Positions 26,291 to 34,476 are shown, numbered from the stretch's first letter. The stretch is 64,000 nt of DNA from Pelomonas aquatica (GCF_026712205.1 NZ_JAPPUW010000018.1:34910-98909), one strand, 5' to 3'. Numbers and translations: made by a program. Notes: generated by a model from the letters alone, not told the origin.

Positions 26291-27208
26291 ATGCCCTACT
26301 CGTCGCCTCATGCCAGCTGCTGCGCCAGCCTGCGCCAGACCCTGCTGCAGGGCTGGCAGCAGAGCTTCCCGCTGCACGCGTCGCCGTTCCGGCAGATGGC
26401 GGCGCGCAGCGGTGCGACGCCGCGCGAGCTGCTCGGCGTCTGCCAGGAGCTGCACCGCAACGGCACGCTGCAGGCCATCCAGCCCTGCTGGGGCGACGGG
26501 CTGCGCCGCGAGCGCTGGCGCTTCGCCTTCGAGCCCGCGGCCGGCGCCGCGGCGCTGGCGGCCCTGCCCGGCTGCTTCCGCGTCGAGCGCTGCGAGCCCC
26601 AGGCCGGCATGCCCCTGCTGTGGGCCGAGATCGAGGCGCTGGACGACGCCGCGCTGGCCCGCCAGCTGCAGCGCCTGCCGGCCGCGCCCGTGGCCCGGCT
26701 GCGGCTGACGGCGCCACCACCCGAAACCAGCCTGCCCTGCGACGACCCGCGCCTCGCGGAGCGCCTCGAGGAAGGCCTGCTGCTGTGCTCGCGGCCCTTT
26801 GCCGAATGCTCGCGCGAACTCGGCTGCAGCGAGCACCGGCTGCTGGCCAAGCTGCAGTCCTGGCGGCGCGGCCACCAGCTGGCCGGCCTGGCCCTGAAGC
26901 CGGCGCCGACGCGCGTGCCCCAGCCCGGCCTGCTGGCGCTGTGGCGGCACGCCGAGCCGCCGGCCGCCAGCCTCGCCGGCCTGCAGGCGCACAGCAATGT
27001 GGACCGCCTCGTCGGCGCGCCCGCGTCGCCGGCCTGGCCCTGGCGGCTGAGCCTGGTGCTGCGCGCCGCGCCGCAGCTGGCGCCGGACCTGCTGCGCGAA
27101 CTCGTCGCCGAGGCCGGCCTGCCCGCGCCCGACCACTGCGCCCGCCTGCAGATCGACCAGCCGCGCGACCAGGCCCTGCTGTTCCGCACCGAGGTCGTGG
27201 CGAGCTGA
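26291..27208 (+). CDS. NirDL-like double Lrp/AsnC-type protein (siroheme decarboxylase family, diverged)
   Basis: The 305-residue product contains two copies of a helix-turn-helix module: residues about 18-65 (LLQGWQQSFPLHASPFRQMAARSG) and about 155-200 (LEEGLLLCSRPFAECSRELG). Each is followed by an AsnC-like beta-alpha region. This duplicated layout is that of NirD/NirL fusions, which decarboxylate siroheme on the way to haem d1. The sequence is rather diverged and no cd1 nitrite reductase gene is in view, so a regulatory role is also possible. It has an FNR-type box upstream and converges on the Crp/Fnr gene. Confidence 0.6.
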   Translation: MPYSSPHASCCASLRQTLLQGWQQSFPLHASPFRQMAARSGATPRELLGVCQELHRNGTLQAIQPCWGDGLRRERWRFAFEPAAGAAALAALPGCFRVERCEPQAGMPLLWAEIEALDDAALARQLQRLPAAPVARLRLTAPPPETSLPCDDPRLAERLEEGLLLCSRPFAECSRELGCSEHRLLAKLQSWRRGHQLAGLALKPAPTRVPQPGLLALWRHAEPPAASLAGLQAHSNVDRLVGAPASPAWPWRLSLVLRAAPQLAPDLLRELVAEAGLPAPDHCARLQIDQPRDQALLFRTEVVAS

Positions 27209-27212
27209 CCCC

Positions 27213-27890
27213 TCAGTCGTGCGGGTAGGCCGCCAGCCGCTCGACCGACGCGATGCGGATGCGGCGCCCCTCCACGGCGATGAGGCCGCCCTCCTCCAGC
27301 TCGCGCAGCACGCGCGAGAAATACTCCGGCGTCAGCGACAGCCGCGAGGCCAGCGTGGCCTTGCTGACCGGCAGCTCGACGGCGCAGGCGCCCGGGCCGG
27401 CCGCGTCGCGCAGCAGATAGCCGATGACGCGCTGCACGCCGGACTGCAGCGCATAGGCCTGCACGTCGGCCACCAGGCCGTGCAGGCGCCGGCTCAGGCC
27501 GGCCAGCATGCGCAGCGCCAGGCGCTGGTCGGCCGCCATCGCTTCGAGCACGGCCTCGCGCGGCAGCACCAGCAGCTGGGTGTCGCCCAGGGCCTGCGCA
27601 TGCACCGGGCTGGGCCGGCCGAGGAACATCAGCGCTTCGGCGAAGCTCTGGCCCGCGGCGACCAGCTCGACGACCTTCTCGTTGCCATTGGCCGCCAGCA
27701 CGAAGAGCTTCACCGGCGGGCCGAGGTTCACGAAGAAGGCCCCGCAGGCATCGCCGGCGCGCAGCGCGAACGCGCCCTTGGGCAGCGCCTGCAGCCGCGC
27801 GGCCGCGGCCAGCGGCTGTAGCGATTCCGGGCCGACCTCGCTGAACAGCGGCAGCCTTTGCAGCCAGTGCTGGGCCAGTTGGACATCCAT
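27213..27890 (-). CDS. Crp/Fnr-family transcriptional regulator (Dnr-like)
   Basis: A 225-residue protein with an N-terminal cyclic-nucleotide-binding-type beta-barrel (residues about 10-125) and a C-terminal HTH_CRP helix-turn-helix (VSKATLASRLSLTPEYFSRVLRELEEGG). The N-terminal four-cysteine cluster of true FNR is absent, so it resembles Dnr/NnrR regulators that sense NO through haem, or a related sensor. It lies directly before nnrS on the same strand and is a candidate activator for the TTGA-N6-TCAA sites in this window. Confidence 0.88.
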   Translation of the reverse strand: MDVQLAQHWLQRLPLFSEVGPESLQPLAAAARLQALPKGAFALRAGDACGAFFVNLGPPVKLFVLAANGNEKVVELVAAGQSFAEALMFLGRPSPVHAQALGDTQLLVLPREAVLEAMAADQRLALRMLAGLSRRLHGLVADVQAYALQSGVQRVIGYLLRDAAGPGACAVELPVSKATLASRLSLTPEYFSRVLRELEEGGLIAVEGRRIRIASVERLAAYPHD

Positions 27891-27894
27891 GGCT

Positions 27895-29142
27895 TCAGCC
27901 CGCCCGGCCGTCGGCGCGCGGCAATCCCAGCCACCGGCCCTGGCGCCAGGCCCAGGCCGTGGCCACGCCGGCCCAGGCCGCGGCCGCCGCCAGCAGCGCG
28001 GCACCGCCGCCCAGGCCCGGCGCGGCCGCCAGGCGCAGCAGCACGCCGAGCTGCAGCAGGCGGTAGAGGCGCCAGCCGGCGCGGTCGATGGCCAGCGGCC
28101 GGCCGCTGTGCGCCGCGGCCACGCGCGTGGCCATCGCGACCAGCGTGCAGCCCAGATAGCCCAGCGTCAGCGCATGCAGAGGCGCCGTCCCCAGGCCCGC
28201 CCGCCCCACGGCCTGCAGCCCCAGCGAGAGCGCCTGCAGCGCCAGCGCCACGCCCAGCCAGCCGAAGCCGCCGCGCAGCATGCGCAGCAGCCGCCCCGCG
28301 TCGCCGGCAGGCGGCCGCCAGCGCAGCGCCAATGCCAGCAGCGCGAGCGCGGCCAGGGCCAGCAGCGCGGCCAGCGGCCAGCGGGGCAGCCCGGGCACCC
28401 GGGCCAGGCCCATCAGGGCCGGGCCGGCAAGCAGCAACAGCAGCTGCGCGCGCTCGCCCAGGGCTTCGAGCCGCGGCAGCGCCGTGGCGGCGAACAGCGG
28501 GATCATGCGGTGCCAGGCCACGGTGAAGACGGGCAGCACGAAGGCCCACAGGCCCAGCTGCGCCGCGGCGCGCAGCTGCGGCACATCGCCCCGGGCCAGC
28601 GCGCGGCAGGCCAGCAGCATCGCGGCCACGCCGATCGCGCCGGCCGCCAGCAGCCAGCGGGCGTGCAGGCGGTCCGGCGCCCGGCTGGCGCGCAGCAGGG
28701 CCGCGAAGCGCAGGAGCAGCCGCAGCCAGCCGACCGCAACAAGCGCCATGCCCAGGGCCGCCAGCAGCGCCGCCGCATGCACGCCGGCCAGCACGGTCGC
28801 CCAGCCGGCGCCGAACTGCAGCAGCGGCGCCAGCAGCGTGCGCGCCGCCACGGCCGGCAGGGCCAGCCAGCGCGGCCCCGCGGTGAACAAAAAGCCCGCC
28901 ATGAAGGCCGGCATGAAGCCCAGCGTGAACAGCAGGCCATGGGCCGGCGCGGGCGGCACGGCCCAGCCCGGGTCCAGCCCCAGCGCCATGGCCGCGAGCA
29001 CGGCCAGCCACCACAGCGCCAGCAGGCCCATCAGCGCGGCGCCGACGGCAAAGCCCAGCCGGTGCGGCGCGCCGAGCAGGCGCCGCGGGCTCCAGTTCTC
29101 AGAGCTTGAGAGCTTTTCGGCCGTGTCCGAAAGGCGCGTCAA
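27895..29142 (-). CDS. nnrS: NnrS-family haem/copper membrane protein
   Basis: A protein of up to 415 residues with about 12 membrane segments and NnrS signatures: APHRLGF at the N-terminus, HGLLFTLGFMPAFMAGFLFTAG, WHRMIPLFAA and HALTLGYLGC. NnrS relieves NO stress in denitrifiers. The only in-frame start before the conserved region is a TTG at 29142, and the first 15 codons lie inside the palindromic element at 29101-29260. The original start may have been replaced. It sits 4 bp upstream of the Crp/Fnr gene. Confidence 0.85.
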   Translation of the reverse strand: MTRLSDTAEKLSSSENWSPRRLLGAPHRLGFAVGAALMGLLALWWLAVLAAMALGLDPGWAVPPAPAHGLLFTLGFMPAFMAGFLFTAGPRWLALPAVAARTLLAPLLQFGAGWATVLAGVHAAALLAALGMALVAVGWLRLLLRFAALLRASRAPDRLHARWLLAAGAIGVAAMLLACRALARGDVPQLRAAAQLGLWAFVLPVFTVAWHRMIPLFAATALPRLEALGERAQLLLLLAGPALMGLARVPGLPRWPLAALLALAALALLALALRWRPPAGDAGRLLRMLRGGFGWLGVALALQALSLGLQAVGRAGLGTAPLHALTLGYLGCTLVAMATRVAAAHSGRPLAIDRAGWRLYRLLQLGVLLRLAAAPGLGGGAALLAAAAAWAGVATAWAWRQGRWLGLPRADGRAG

Positions 29143-29260
29143 AACGCCCCCGATCTAGGCGCAAAGCACAGCCATAGCTCGGCTATGGCGAGCATTTGCA
29201 ACGACGAGCGGGGGCGTTTTGGCGTGCAAGGCGGGCATGGCCGAAAAACTCTCAAGCTCT
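29101..29260. repeat. 160-bp nested palindromic element (element E3) between moaA and nnrS
   Basis: The outer arms at 29101-29122 and 29239-29260 are 22-bp complements with one mismatch. A second pair (29137-29152 with 29209-29224, 16 bp, one mismatch) and a central hairpin GCCATAG/CTATGGC (29171-29177 with 29183-29189) nest inside. The strand between contains GGCGCAAA, CAGCC, GGCGAG and CAACG, also present in the element at 63717. Its right edge forms part of the moaA stop codon and its left part encodes the NnrS N-terminus. Confidence 0.85.
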
Positions 29261-30315
29261 TAGCCGCCCAGCACATGCATGTCGGCACGCTCGGGCCGCA
29301 GCGGCCGCAGCTGCTCGCGCTGCTCGGAATAGGCATCGGTGCGCCGGGCCCAGATCGCCGCGAGCTGCTCGCGCAGCTGGGCCTCGCCGCCCTGGGCGCC
29401 GCGCAGCAGCGGGCGCAGGTCGTGGCCCTGGGCCGCGAACAGGCAGGTGAAGAGGCGGCCGTCGGCCGTCAGCCGCGCGCGCGTGCAGTCGCCGCAGAAG
29501 GCGCGGCTGACGCTGCTGATGAAGCCGATCTCGCCCGCGCCGTCGGCATAGCACCAGCGCTGCGCCGTCTCGCCGCCGCGCGTGGCCGGCAGCGGCTGCA
29601 GCGGCCAGCGCGCGGCGATGCGCGCGCGCAGTTCGTCGCTGGGCAGCACCTCGTCGAGCTTCCAGCCGTTGTGGCGGCCAGCGTCCATGAATTCGATGAA
29701 GCGCAGCACCATGCCGCTGCCCCTGAAGTGCGCGGCCAGCGGCAGCGCCTCGCCGTCGTTGACGCCACGGCGCACGACCATATTGACCTTGATGCGCTCG
29801 AAGCCGGCGCTGCAGGCCGCCTCCAGCCCGCGCAGCACCTCGGAGACCGGGAAGCCGACGTCGTTCATGCGCCGGAACACGGCGTCGTCGAGCGCGTCCA
29901 GGCTGACCGTGAGCCGGCCCAGGCCAGCGTCGCGCAGTTCGCGCGCCTGGCCCGCGAGCAGGCTGCCATTGGTCGTCAGCGCGAGGTCGGGCGGCGTGCC
30001 GTCCAGCGTGCGCAGCGCGGCCAACTGGCGGACCAGCTGCGGCAGGTCGCGGCGCAGCAGCGGCTCGCCGCCGGTCAGGCGCAGCGTGCGCACGCCCAGG
30101 GCCAGGGCCTCGCGGGCGACCTGGGCGATCTCCTCGAAGTTCAGCAACTGGGCCTGGGGCTGGAAGCGGTGGCCGGGGCCGAAGCGGCTGCGCGGCATGC
30201 AGTAGCCGCAGCGGAAGTTGCAGCGGTCGGTCAGCGAGATGCGCAGGTCGCGCCAGGGGCGCTGGCGGCGGTCAAGCAGCGCGCCGTCGGCGCTCATCCA
30301 GTGCACGGGTTCCAT
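29260..30315 (-). CDS. moaA: GTP 3',8-cyclase (molybdenum cofactor synthesis)
   Basis: A 351-residue radical-SAM enzyme with LRISLTDRCNFRCGYCMP near the N-terminus (CxxxCxxC cluster), RLTGGEPLLRRDLPQLV and the second cluster at the C-terminus (FCGDCTRARLTADGRLFTCLF). The usual C-terminal GG is present (HVLGG). It starts Moco synthesis, needed by the molybdenum nitrate reductase encoded 10 kb away. The stop TAA lies at the edge of a palindromic element. The start at 30315 is the first ATG of the conserved region. Confidence 0.96.
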   Translation of the reverse strand: MEPVHWMSADGALLDRRQRPWRDLRISLTDRCNFRCGYCMPRSRFGPGHRFQPQAQLLNFEEIAQVAREALALGVRTLRLTGGEPLLRRDLPQLVRQLAALRTLDGTPPDLALTTNGSLLAGQARELRDAGLGRLTVSLDALDDAVFRRMNDVGFPVSEVLRGLEAACSAGFERIKVNMVVRRGVNDGEALPLAAHFRGSGMVLRFIEFMDAGRHNGWKLDEVLPSDELRARIAARWPLQPLPATRGGETAQRWCYADGAGEIGFISSVSRAFCGDCTRARLTADGRLFTCLFAAQGHDLRPLLRGAQGGEAQLREQLAAIWARRTDAYSEQREQLRPLRPERADMHVLGG

Positions 30316-30456
30316 GCGCCGATTCTTTGGCGCCGCCCGGCGCCAGCCCATCCCGCCGTGGCAGGAGCCGGGCCCGTGGCGCCTAGTTCTTCCGGCGGAC
30401 CCCGCCCTCCTCCGTCGGAGGCGCCACGCCGGGCCGCATCGGCTCAGACTGGGGCC

Positions 30457-30849
30457 ATGAACATCGAACACTTCGACGACCTGCTGGCCATGGCCCGCGC
30501 GCAGCGCGAGCCGCAACGGCTGCTGATGGTCTTCACCACGGCCGAGTGCGAGGCCGACGCGACGCCCGAGCAGCGCGCCGCCCATGCAGCGGGTTCGGGC
30601 GGCGTGCTGCGCCCGCTGATGTGCGTGGACAAGGACCCGGCCGAACTGGCCGACTTCGCGGCCCTGTCCGCCGAGGCCCGCGAGGCCGGCCCGGCCTGGC
30701 AGCTGCTGTTCACCGCCGCGCTGGCCGGCCGCACCACCGCGAGCGAGATCCAGCGCATGCTGGATCTGCTGGTCAAGCGCGTCGAGGCCGGCGAATTCGG
30801 CGGGCTGCTGCCCTTCAATCCGGCAGGCGAGGCGGTCTTCATCGGGTGA
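30457..30849 (+). CDS. Conserved small protein (annotated elsewhere as ribonucleotide reductase subunit alpha)
   Basis: A 130-residue protein, MNIEHFDDLLAMARAQREPQRLLMVFTTAE..., ending LPFNPAGEAVFIG. I recognise the family as a short protein of Burkholderiales denitrification regions that carries the misleading name ribonucleotide reductase subunit alpha; it has no reductase motifs. MCVDKDP and GGLLPFN are conserved-looking blocks. A TAGTTCT half-site occurs 67 bp upstream at 30384-30390. Function unknown. Confidence 0.75.
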   Translation: MNIEHFDDLLAMARAQREPQRLLMVFTTAECEADATPEQRAAHAAGSGGVLRPLMCVDKDPAELADFAALSAEAREAGPAWQLLFTAALAGRTTASEIQRMLDLLVKRVEAGEFGGLLPFNPAGEAVFIG

Positions 30850-30854
30850 ACCAG

Positions 30855-30990
30855 CCCCTCGCCCATGCTCGCGTCGCTGAACGCGAGCGAGTCTGGTCGA
30901 TCCCCCGCGGGGATGGCGATGCTTGCGGCATTGAGCCGCAAGCACATCGCCAGACGGGCCGGCTTGGGAGCGGCCCGGCGCTCGGCCCGA
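30855..30990. repeat. R-family structured intercistronic repeat, copy R1
   Basis: This copy lies between two plus-strand genes and is oriented the same way relative to transcription as R2-R4. In the sense strand it starts CCCCTCGCCCATG. It then holds a hairpin CTCGCGT/ACGCGAG-type, a short hairpin ATCCCC/GGGGAT, a longer hairpin GCTTGCGGC/GCCGCAAGC and a terminal conserved block ending GCGCTCGGCCCG. Confidence 0.85.
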
Positions 30991-31016
30991 ATACGCGGTT
31001 TCACGGATAGAACGAC

Positions 31017-31403
31017 ATGCCGAGCGAACTGCCGCTGGTCTACGCCTGCTCCGGCTGCTCCAGCGCGGCCCAGCTGGCCAACCACCTGGCCGTGAGGCTG
31101 GATCGGGGTGGCGACGCCGAGATGTCCTGCATCGCCGGCGTGGGCGGTGGCGTGAAGGCGCTGGTGCGCACGGCCCAGCGCGCGGCCGAGAGCGGCCGGC
31201 CCATCCTGGCCATCGACGGCTGCCCGCTGGCCTGCGCGCGCGCCTGCCTGGCCCGCGTGGGCGTGACGGCCAGCACCGAGCTGCGCCTGCACGAGCAGGG
31301 CGTGCGCAAGGTCCAGCACGGCGACTTCGACCCGGCCCAGGCCGAGGCCCTGCTCGCGCATTGCCGCGCGCTGCTCAACCCCTCAACAGCAGGTCGGGCC
31401 TGA
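31017..31403 (+). CDS. Putative zinc-binding DGC-domain protein
   Basis: A 128-residue protein with conserved cysteine blocks: YACSGCSSAAQLANHLA, AEMSCIAGVGGG and the motif AIDGCPLACARACL. This matches the DGC family of putative zinc-binding proteins often found near anaerobic metabolism genes. The last 29 bp overlap the convergent nrdG gene. Its role is unknown. Confidence 0.82.
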   Translation: MPSELPLVYACSGCSSAAQLANHLAVRLDRGGDAEMSCIAGVGGGVKALVRTAQRAAESGRPILAIDGCPLACARACLARVGVTASTELRLHEQGVRKVQHGDFDPAQAEALLAHCRALLNPSTAGRA

Positions 31404-32148
31404 TCTCCCGCGCCTCGGCCAGCAGGGCCTGCGAGGGCCAGCCAATCGGGGCGCGCAAGGCGCCCGAAGCATCCGGCAGCCGCGCGAGCTGCAGCACATG
31501 GCGAGGCACGTCGGCCAGCTCGCGCACGAGGCGCAGCAGGTCGGCATCGCCGAACCATTGCGGATGCAAGGTGCTGCGGCACTCGAAGTCCACGCCACTG
31601 GCCTGCAGCAGGGCCAGCGATTCGCGCACCGCGCGCTGGCTGCCGCGCCGGCCCGTGATGCGGTCGTGCAGCGCCGCGTCGCCGGGCGCGGCCTTGATGT
31701 CCAGCCCCACCCATTCGAGCCGCGGCAGCAGCGCGACCAGGCGCCGCGGCGCGAGGCCGGCGGTGTGCAGGCCCACGGCATAGCCGAGGCCGCGCAGCTC
31801 GTCGATGGCGGCCGGCAGGGCCGGGTCCAGCGTCGGCTCGCCGCCACTGAAGACGACGCCGTCCAGCCGGCCCACGCGCTGCTCCAGCCAGTCGCGCAGC
31901 GCCGGCCAGCGCGCGCCGCGGCCGGGGCCGCGGGCCTGCAGGCCGGGGTTGTGGCAGTAGCCGCAGCGCCAGGGGCAGCCCTGCAGGAAGACGACCGCGG
32001 CCAGGCGGCCGGGGAAGTCGACGCTGCTGAAAGGCTGCAGGCCGGCGACGGCCAGGGCGCCGCTCAGCGCTTCACTCGGGCCGAGCGCCGGGCCGCTCCC
32101 AAGCCGGCCCGCTTGGGCGATGTGCTTGCGGCTCGATGCCGCAAGCAT
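31375..32148 (-). CDS. nrdG: Anaerobic ribonucleotide reductase activase (radical SAM)
   Basis: A radical-SAM activase with VVFLQGCPWRCGYCHNPGLQ (CxxxCxxC) and VVFSGGEPTLD, followed by GLDIKAAPGD. It installs the glycyl radical on NrdD. Conserved sequence starts at AVAGLQPFSSVDFPG, but no ATG, GTG or TTG lies between it and the R2 repeat, so translation must begin within the repeat. The ATG at 32148, preceded by GGGGGA, is chosen; an ATG at 32202 is the alternative. The first 24 or so residues would thus be encoded by R2. It overlaps the DGC gene convergently by 29 bp. Confidence 0.87.
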   Translation of the reverse strand: MLAASSRKHIAQAGRLGSGPALGPSEALSGALAVAGLQPFSSVDFPGRLAAVVFLQGCPWRCGYCHNPGLQARGPGRGARWPALRDWLEQRVGRLDGVVFSGGEPTLDPALPAAIDELRGLGYAVGLHTAGLAPRRLVALLPRLEWVGLDIKAAPGDAALHDRITGRRGSQRAVRESLALLQASGVDFECRSTLHPQWFGDADLLRLVRELADVPRHVLQLARLPDASGALRAPIGWPSQALLAEAREIRPDLLLRG

Positions 32149-32212
32149 CGCCGTCCCCGCGGGGGACCGGCCAGGCTCGCCCGCGTTCAGCGGGGCGCGC
32201 ATGGGCGAGGGG
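32077..32212. repeat. R-family structured intercistronic repeat, copy R2
   Basis: The copy sits between the glycyl-radical tail gene and nrdG. Read in the transcribed (minus) strand, it provides the TGA stop of the tail gene and the probable start codon of nrdG. The long hairpin is GCTTGCGGC/GCCGCAAGC and the short hairpin is GTCCCC/GGGGAC. Confidence 0.88.
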
Positions 32213-32375
32213 TCTCCTCAAAATGCACGCGCTCGGCAAACTCGCCCTGCTTGCCAATATTGAAACTGGCCACAGGGCGGTGATAGCCCATCACGCGGGT
32301 CCAGACCTCGCAACGCTGGCGTTCCTCTTCGCACAGCGTGATGGCCTGTTCCTGGGTTTCGATGACAGCGTTCAT
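32187..32375 (-). CDS. Separate glycyl-radical C-terminal domain of class III ribonucleotide reductase
   Basis: A 62-residue protein whose centre, CEVWTRVMGYHRPVASFNIGKQ, matches the glycyl-radical region at the C-terminus of NrdD proteins (R-V-x-G-Y followed by FN-x-GK and ER-x-H). The glycine in RVMGY is the expected radical site. The NrdD gene upstream stops before this region. The tail gene has its own AAGGAG and ATG 10 bp after the NrdD stop and is in another frame, so it is a real separate gene rather than a single mutation. The last residues and stop lie in repeat R2. Confidence 0.82.
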   Translation of the reverse strand: MNAVIETQEQAITLCEEERQRCEVWTRVMGYHRPVASFNIGKQGEFAERVHFEETPRPCAPR

Positions 32376-32385
32376 TGGGTCTCCT

Positions 32386-34395
32386 TCAGGCGGGTTGGGG
32401 TTGGGATTCGCGCTGCTTGCGGGCGAGGCGTTCCTCGTCGCACTTGGGGCAGAACTCGTGATGGCCGCTCAGATAGCCGTGAGTCGGGCAGATCGAGAAG
32501 GTCGGCGTCACGGTGACATAGGGCAGGCGGTGGTGGCTGAGCGCGCGCCTGACCAGCTCGCGGCAGGCGGCGGCGGAGCTGATGCGTTCGCTCATATAGA
32601 GGTGCAGCACCGTGCCGCCGGTGTATTTGCGCTGCAGCTCCTCCTGGCGCTCCAGCGCCTCGAAGGGGTCGTCGGTGAAGCCGACCGGCAGCTGCGAGCT
32701 GTTCGTGTAGTAGGGGTTGGCGTCGCTGCCGGCCTGCAGGATGGCGGGCCAGCGGCGTCGGTCTTCCTTGGCGAAGCGGTAGGTCGTGCCCTCGGCCGGC
32801 GTGGCCTCGAGGTTGTAGAGGTGGCCGGTCTGCTCCTGGAACTCGACCATGCGCGCGCGCACATGGTCCAGCAGGCGCACGGCCAGCGCATGGCCCTCCG
32901 GCGCGGTGATGTCGTGCGCGCCGCGCGTGAAGTTGCGCACCAACTCGTTGATGCCGTTCACGCCCAGCGTCGAGAAGTGGTTGCGCAGCGTGCGCAGATA
33001 GCGCCGCGTGTAGGGGAAGAGGCCCTGGTCGATGAGGCGCTGGATCAGCTTGCGCTTGAGCTCCAGGCTGTCGCGGCCGAGTTCGAGCAGCGTGTCCAGC
33101 CGCGACAGCAGCCCGGCCTCGTCGCCGGCATGCAGATAGCCCAGGCGCGCGCAGTTGACCGTGACGACGCCGACCGAGCCGGTCTGCTCGGCCGAGCCGA
33201 ACAGGCCGTTGCCGCGCTTGAGCAGCTCGCGCAGGTCCAGCTGCAGGCGGCAGCACATGGAGCGCACCATCTGCGGCTCCAGGTCGGAGTTCAGGAAGTT
33301 TTGGAAATAGGGCAGGCCGTAGCGCGCCGTCATCTCGAACAGCGCCTCGGCGTTGGGGTGGGCCCAGTCGAAATCCTTGGTGATGTTGTAGGTCGGGATG
33401 GGGAAGGTGAAGACGCGGCCCTTGGCGTCGCCGGCCGTCATCACATCGATGTAGGCGCGGTTGATGAGGTCCATCTCGGCCTGCAGCTCGCCGTAGCAGA
33501 AGGGCTGTTCCTCGCCGGCGATGACGGGCACCTGCTCGGCGAGGTCGGCCGGGCAGGTCCAGTCGAAGGTCAGGTTGGTGAAGGGCGTCTGCGTGCCCCA
33601 GCGCGACGGCACGTTGAGGTTGTAGATCAGCTCCTGCAGGCATTGGCGCACCTGCGCGTAGCCGAGGCCGTCCTTGCGGACATAGGGCGCCAGATAGGTG
33701 TCGAAGCTGGAGAAGGCCTGGGCGCCGGCCCATTCGTTCTGCAGCGTGCCGAGGAAGTTGACGATCTGGCCGACGGCGCTGGACAGGTGCCTGGGCGGCC
33801 CGGCCTCGACCTTGCCCGGCACGCCGTTCAGCCCTTCGTGCAGCAGCGTGCGCAGGCTCCAGCCGGCGCAGTAGCCGCTGAGCATGTCGAGGTCGTGGAT
33901 GTGGAGGTCGGCCTCGCGGTGGGCGTCGCCGACCTCGGGCGGGTAGACATGGTCCAGCCAGTAGTTGGCGACGACCTTGCCCGACACGTTCAGGATCAGC
34001 CCGCCCAGGCTCCAGCCCTGGTTGGCATTGGCGTTGATGCGCCAGTCGCGCTGCTGCAGGTATTCGTCCATCGTGGCCTGCACGTCCACCAGCGTCTGGC
34101 GCGCGTCGCGCAGGCGGCGGTGCTGCTCGCGGTAGACGGTGTAGGCGCGCAGCGTGCGGCGCCAGCCGGCGCCGAACAGCGTCGCCTCGACGGCGTCCTG
34201 GATCTGCTCGATGCCGGGCAGCGTGCGCGCGACCAGCTCGGGCAGCACGCCGTTCTCGGTCAGCCAGCGGGCCTCGTCCTCGCCGAACTCCGCACTGGCG
34301 CGGCCGGCGGCGGCCAGGGCTTGGACGATCTTGCCCGCGTCGAAGGCCTGGAGGCGGCCATCGCGTTTCAGCACCTGCTGGGGATAGAGGCTCAT
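32386..34395 (-). CDS. nrdD: Class III (anaerobic) ribonucleoside-triphosphate reductase, large part
   Basis: A 669-residue protein with an N-terminal ATP-cone (VLKRDGRLQAFDAGKIVQAL, residues about 8-95) and the catalytic barrel (LHIHDLDMLSGYCAGWSLR, FPIPTYNITKDFDW, NCARLGYL, TLGVNGINELV). It ends with one Cys pair (SICPTHGYLSGHHEFCPKC) and lacks the glycyl-radical segment, which is encoded by the next gene. It makes dNTPs without oxygen. An FNR-type box lies 82-95 bp upstream. It is the first gene of the nrdD - tail - nrdG unit. Confidence 0.95.
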   Translation of the reverse strand: MSLYPQQVLKRDGRLQAFDAGKIVQALAAAGRASAEFGEDEARWLTENGVLPELVARTLPGIEQIQDAVEATLFGAGWRRTLRAYTVYREQHRRLRDARQTLVDVQATMDEYLQQRDWRINANANQGWSLGGLILNVSGKVVANYWLDHVYPPEVGDAHREADLHIHDLDMLSGYCAGWSLRTLLHEGLNGVPGKVEAGPPRHLSSAVGQIVNFLGTLQNEWAGAQAFSSFDTYLAPYVRKDGLGYAQVRQCLQELIYNLNVPSRWGTQTPFTNLTFDWTCPADLAEQVPVIAGEEQPFCYGELQAEMDLINRAYIDVMTAGDAKGRVFTFPIPTYNITKDFDWAHPNAEALFEMTARYGLPYFQNFLNSDLEPQMVRSMCCRLQLDLRELLKRGNGLFGSAEQTGSVGVVTVNCARLGYLHAGDEAGLLSRLDTLLELGRDSLELKRKLIQRLIDQGLFPYTRRYLRTLRNHFSTLGVNGINELVRNFTRGAHDITAPEGHALAVRLLDHVRARMVEFQEQTGHLYNLEATPAEGTTYRFAKEDRRRWPAILQAGSDANPYYTNSSQLPVGFTDDPFEALERQEELQRKYTGGTVLHLYMSERISSAAACRELVRRALSHHRLPYVTVTPTFSICPTHGYLSGHHEFCPKCDEERLARKQRESQPQPA

Positions 34396-34476
34396 GCGCT
34401 ACCTATGGTGTTTGCAGCGCCACAGCGGCACTACATCTAGCGGCGCCGAGTGTGGTCAGCGCGGGCGGCAGCGTCC

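Noticed and set aside
26765..26770. Claim that CTCGAG is avoided because of the PaeR7I-type system
   Set aside because: At least three sites were found by eye and no complete count was possible, so under-representation cannot be asserted.
29143..29259. The palindrome between nnrS and moaA as a simple intrinsic terminator
   Set aside because: It is 160 bp with three nested stems and related copies elsewhere in the window, so terminator alone does not explain it.
30457..30849. Calling this gene a ribonucleotide reductase subunit
   Set aside because: It has none of the reductase motifs; that name appears to be an inherited annotation, so it is described as a conserved small protein.
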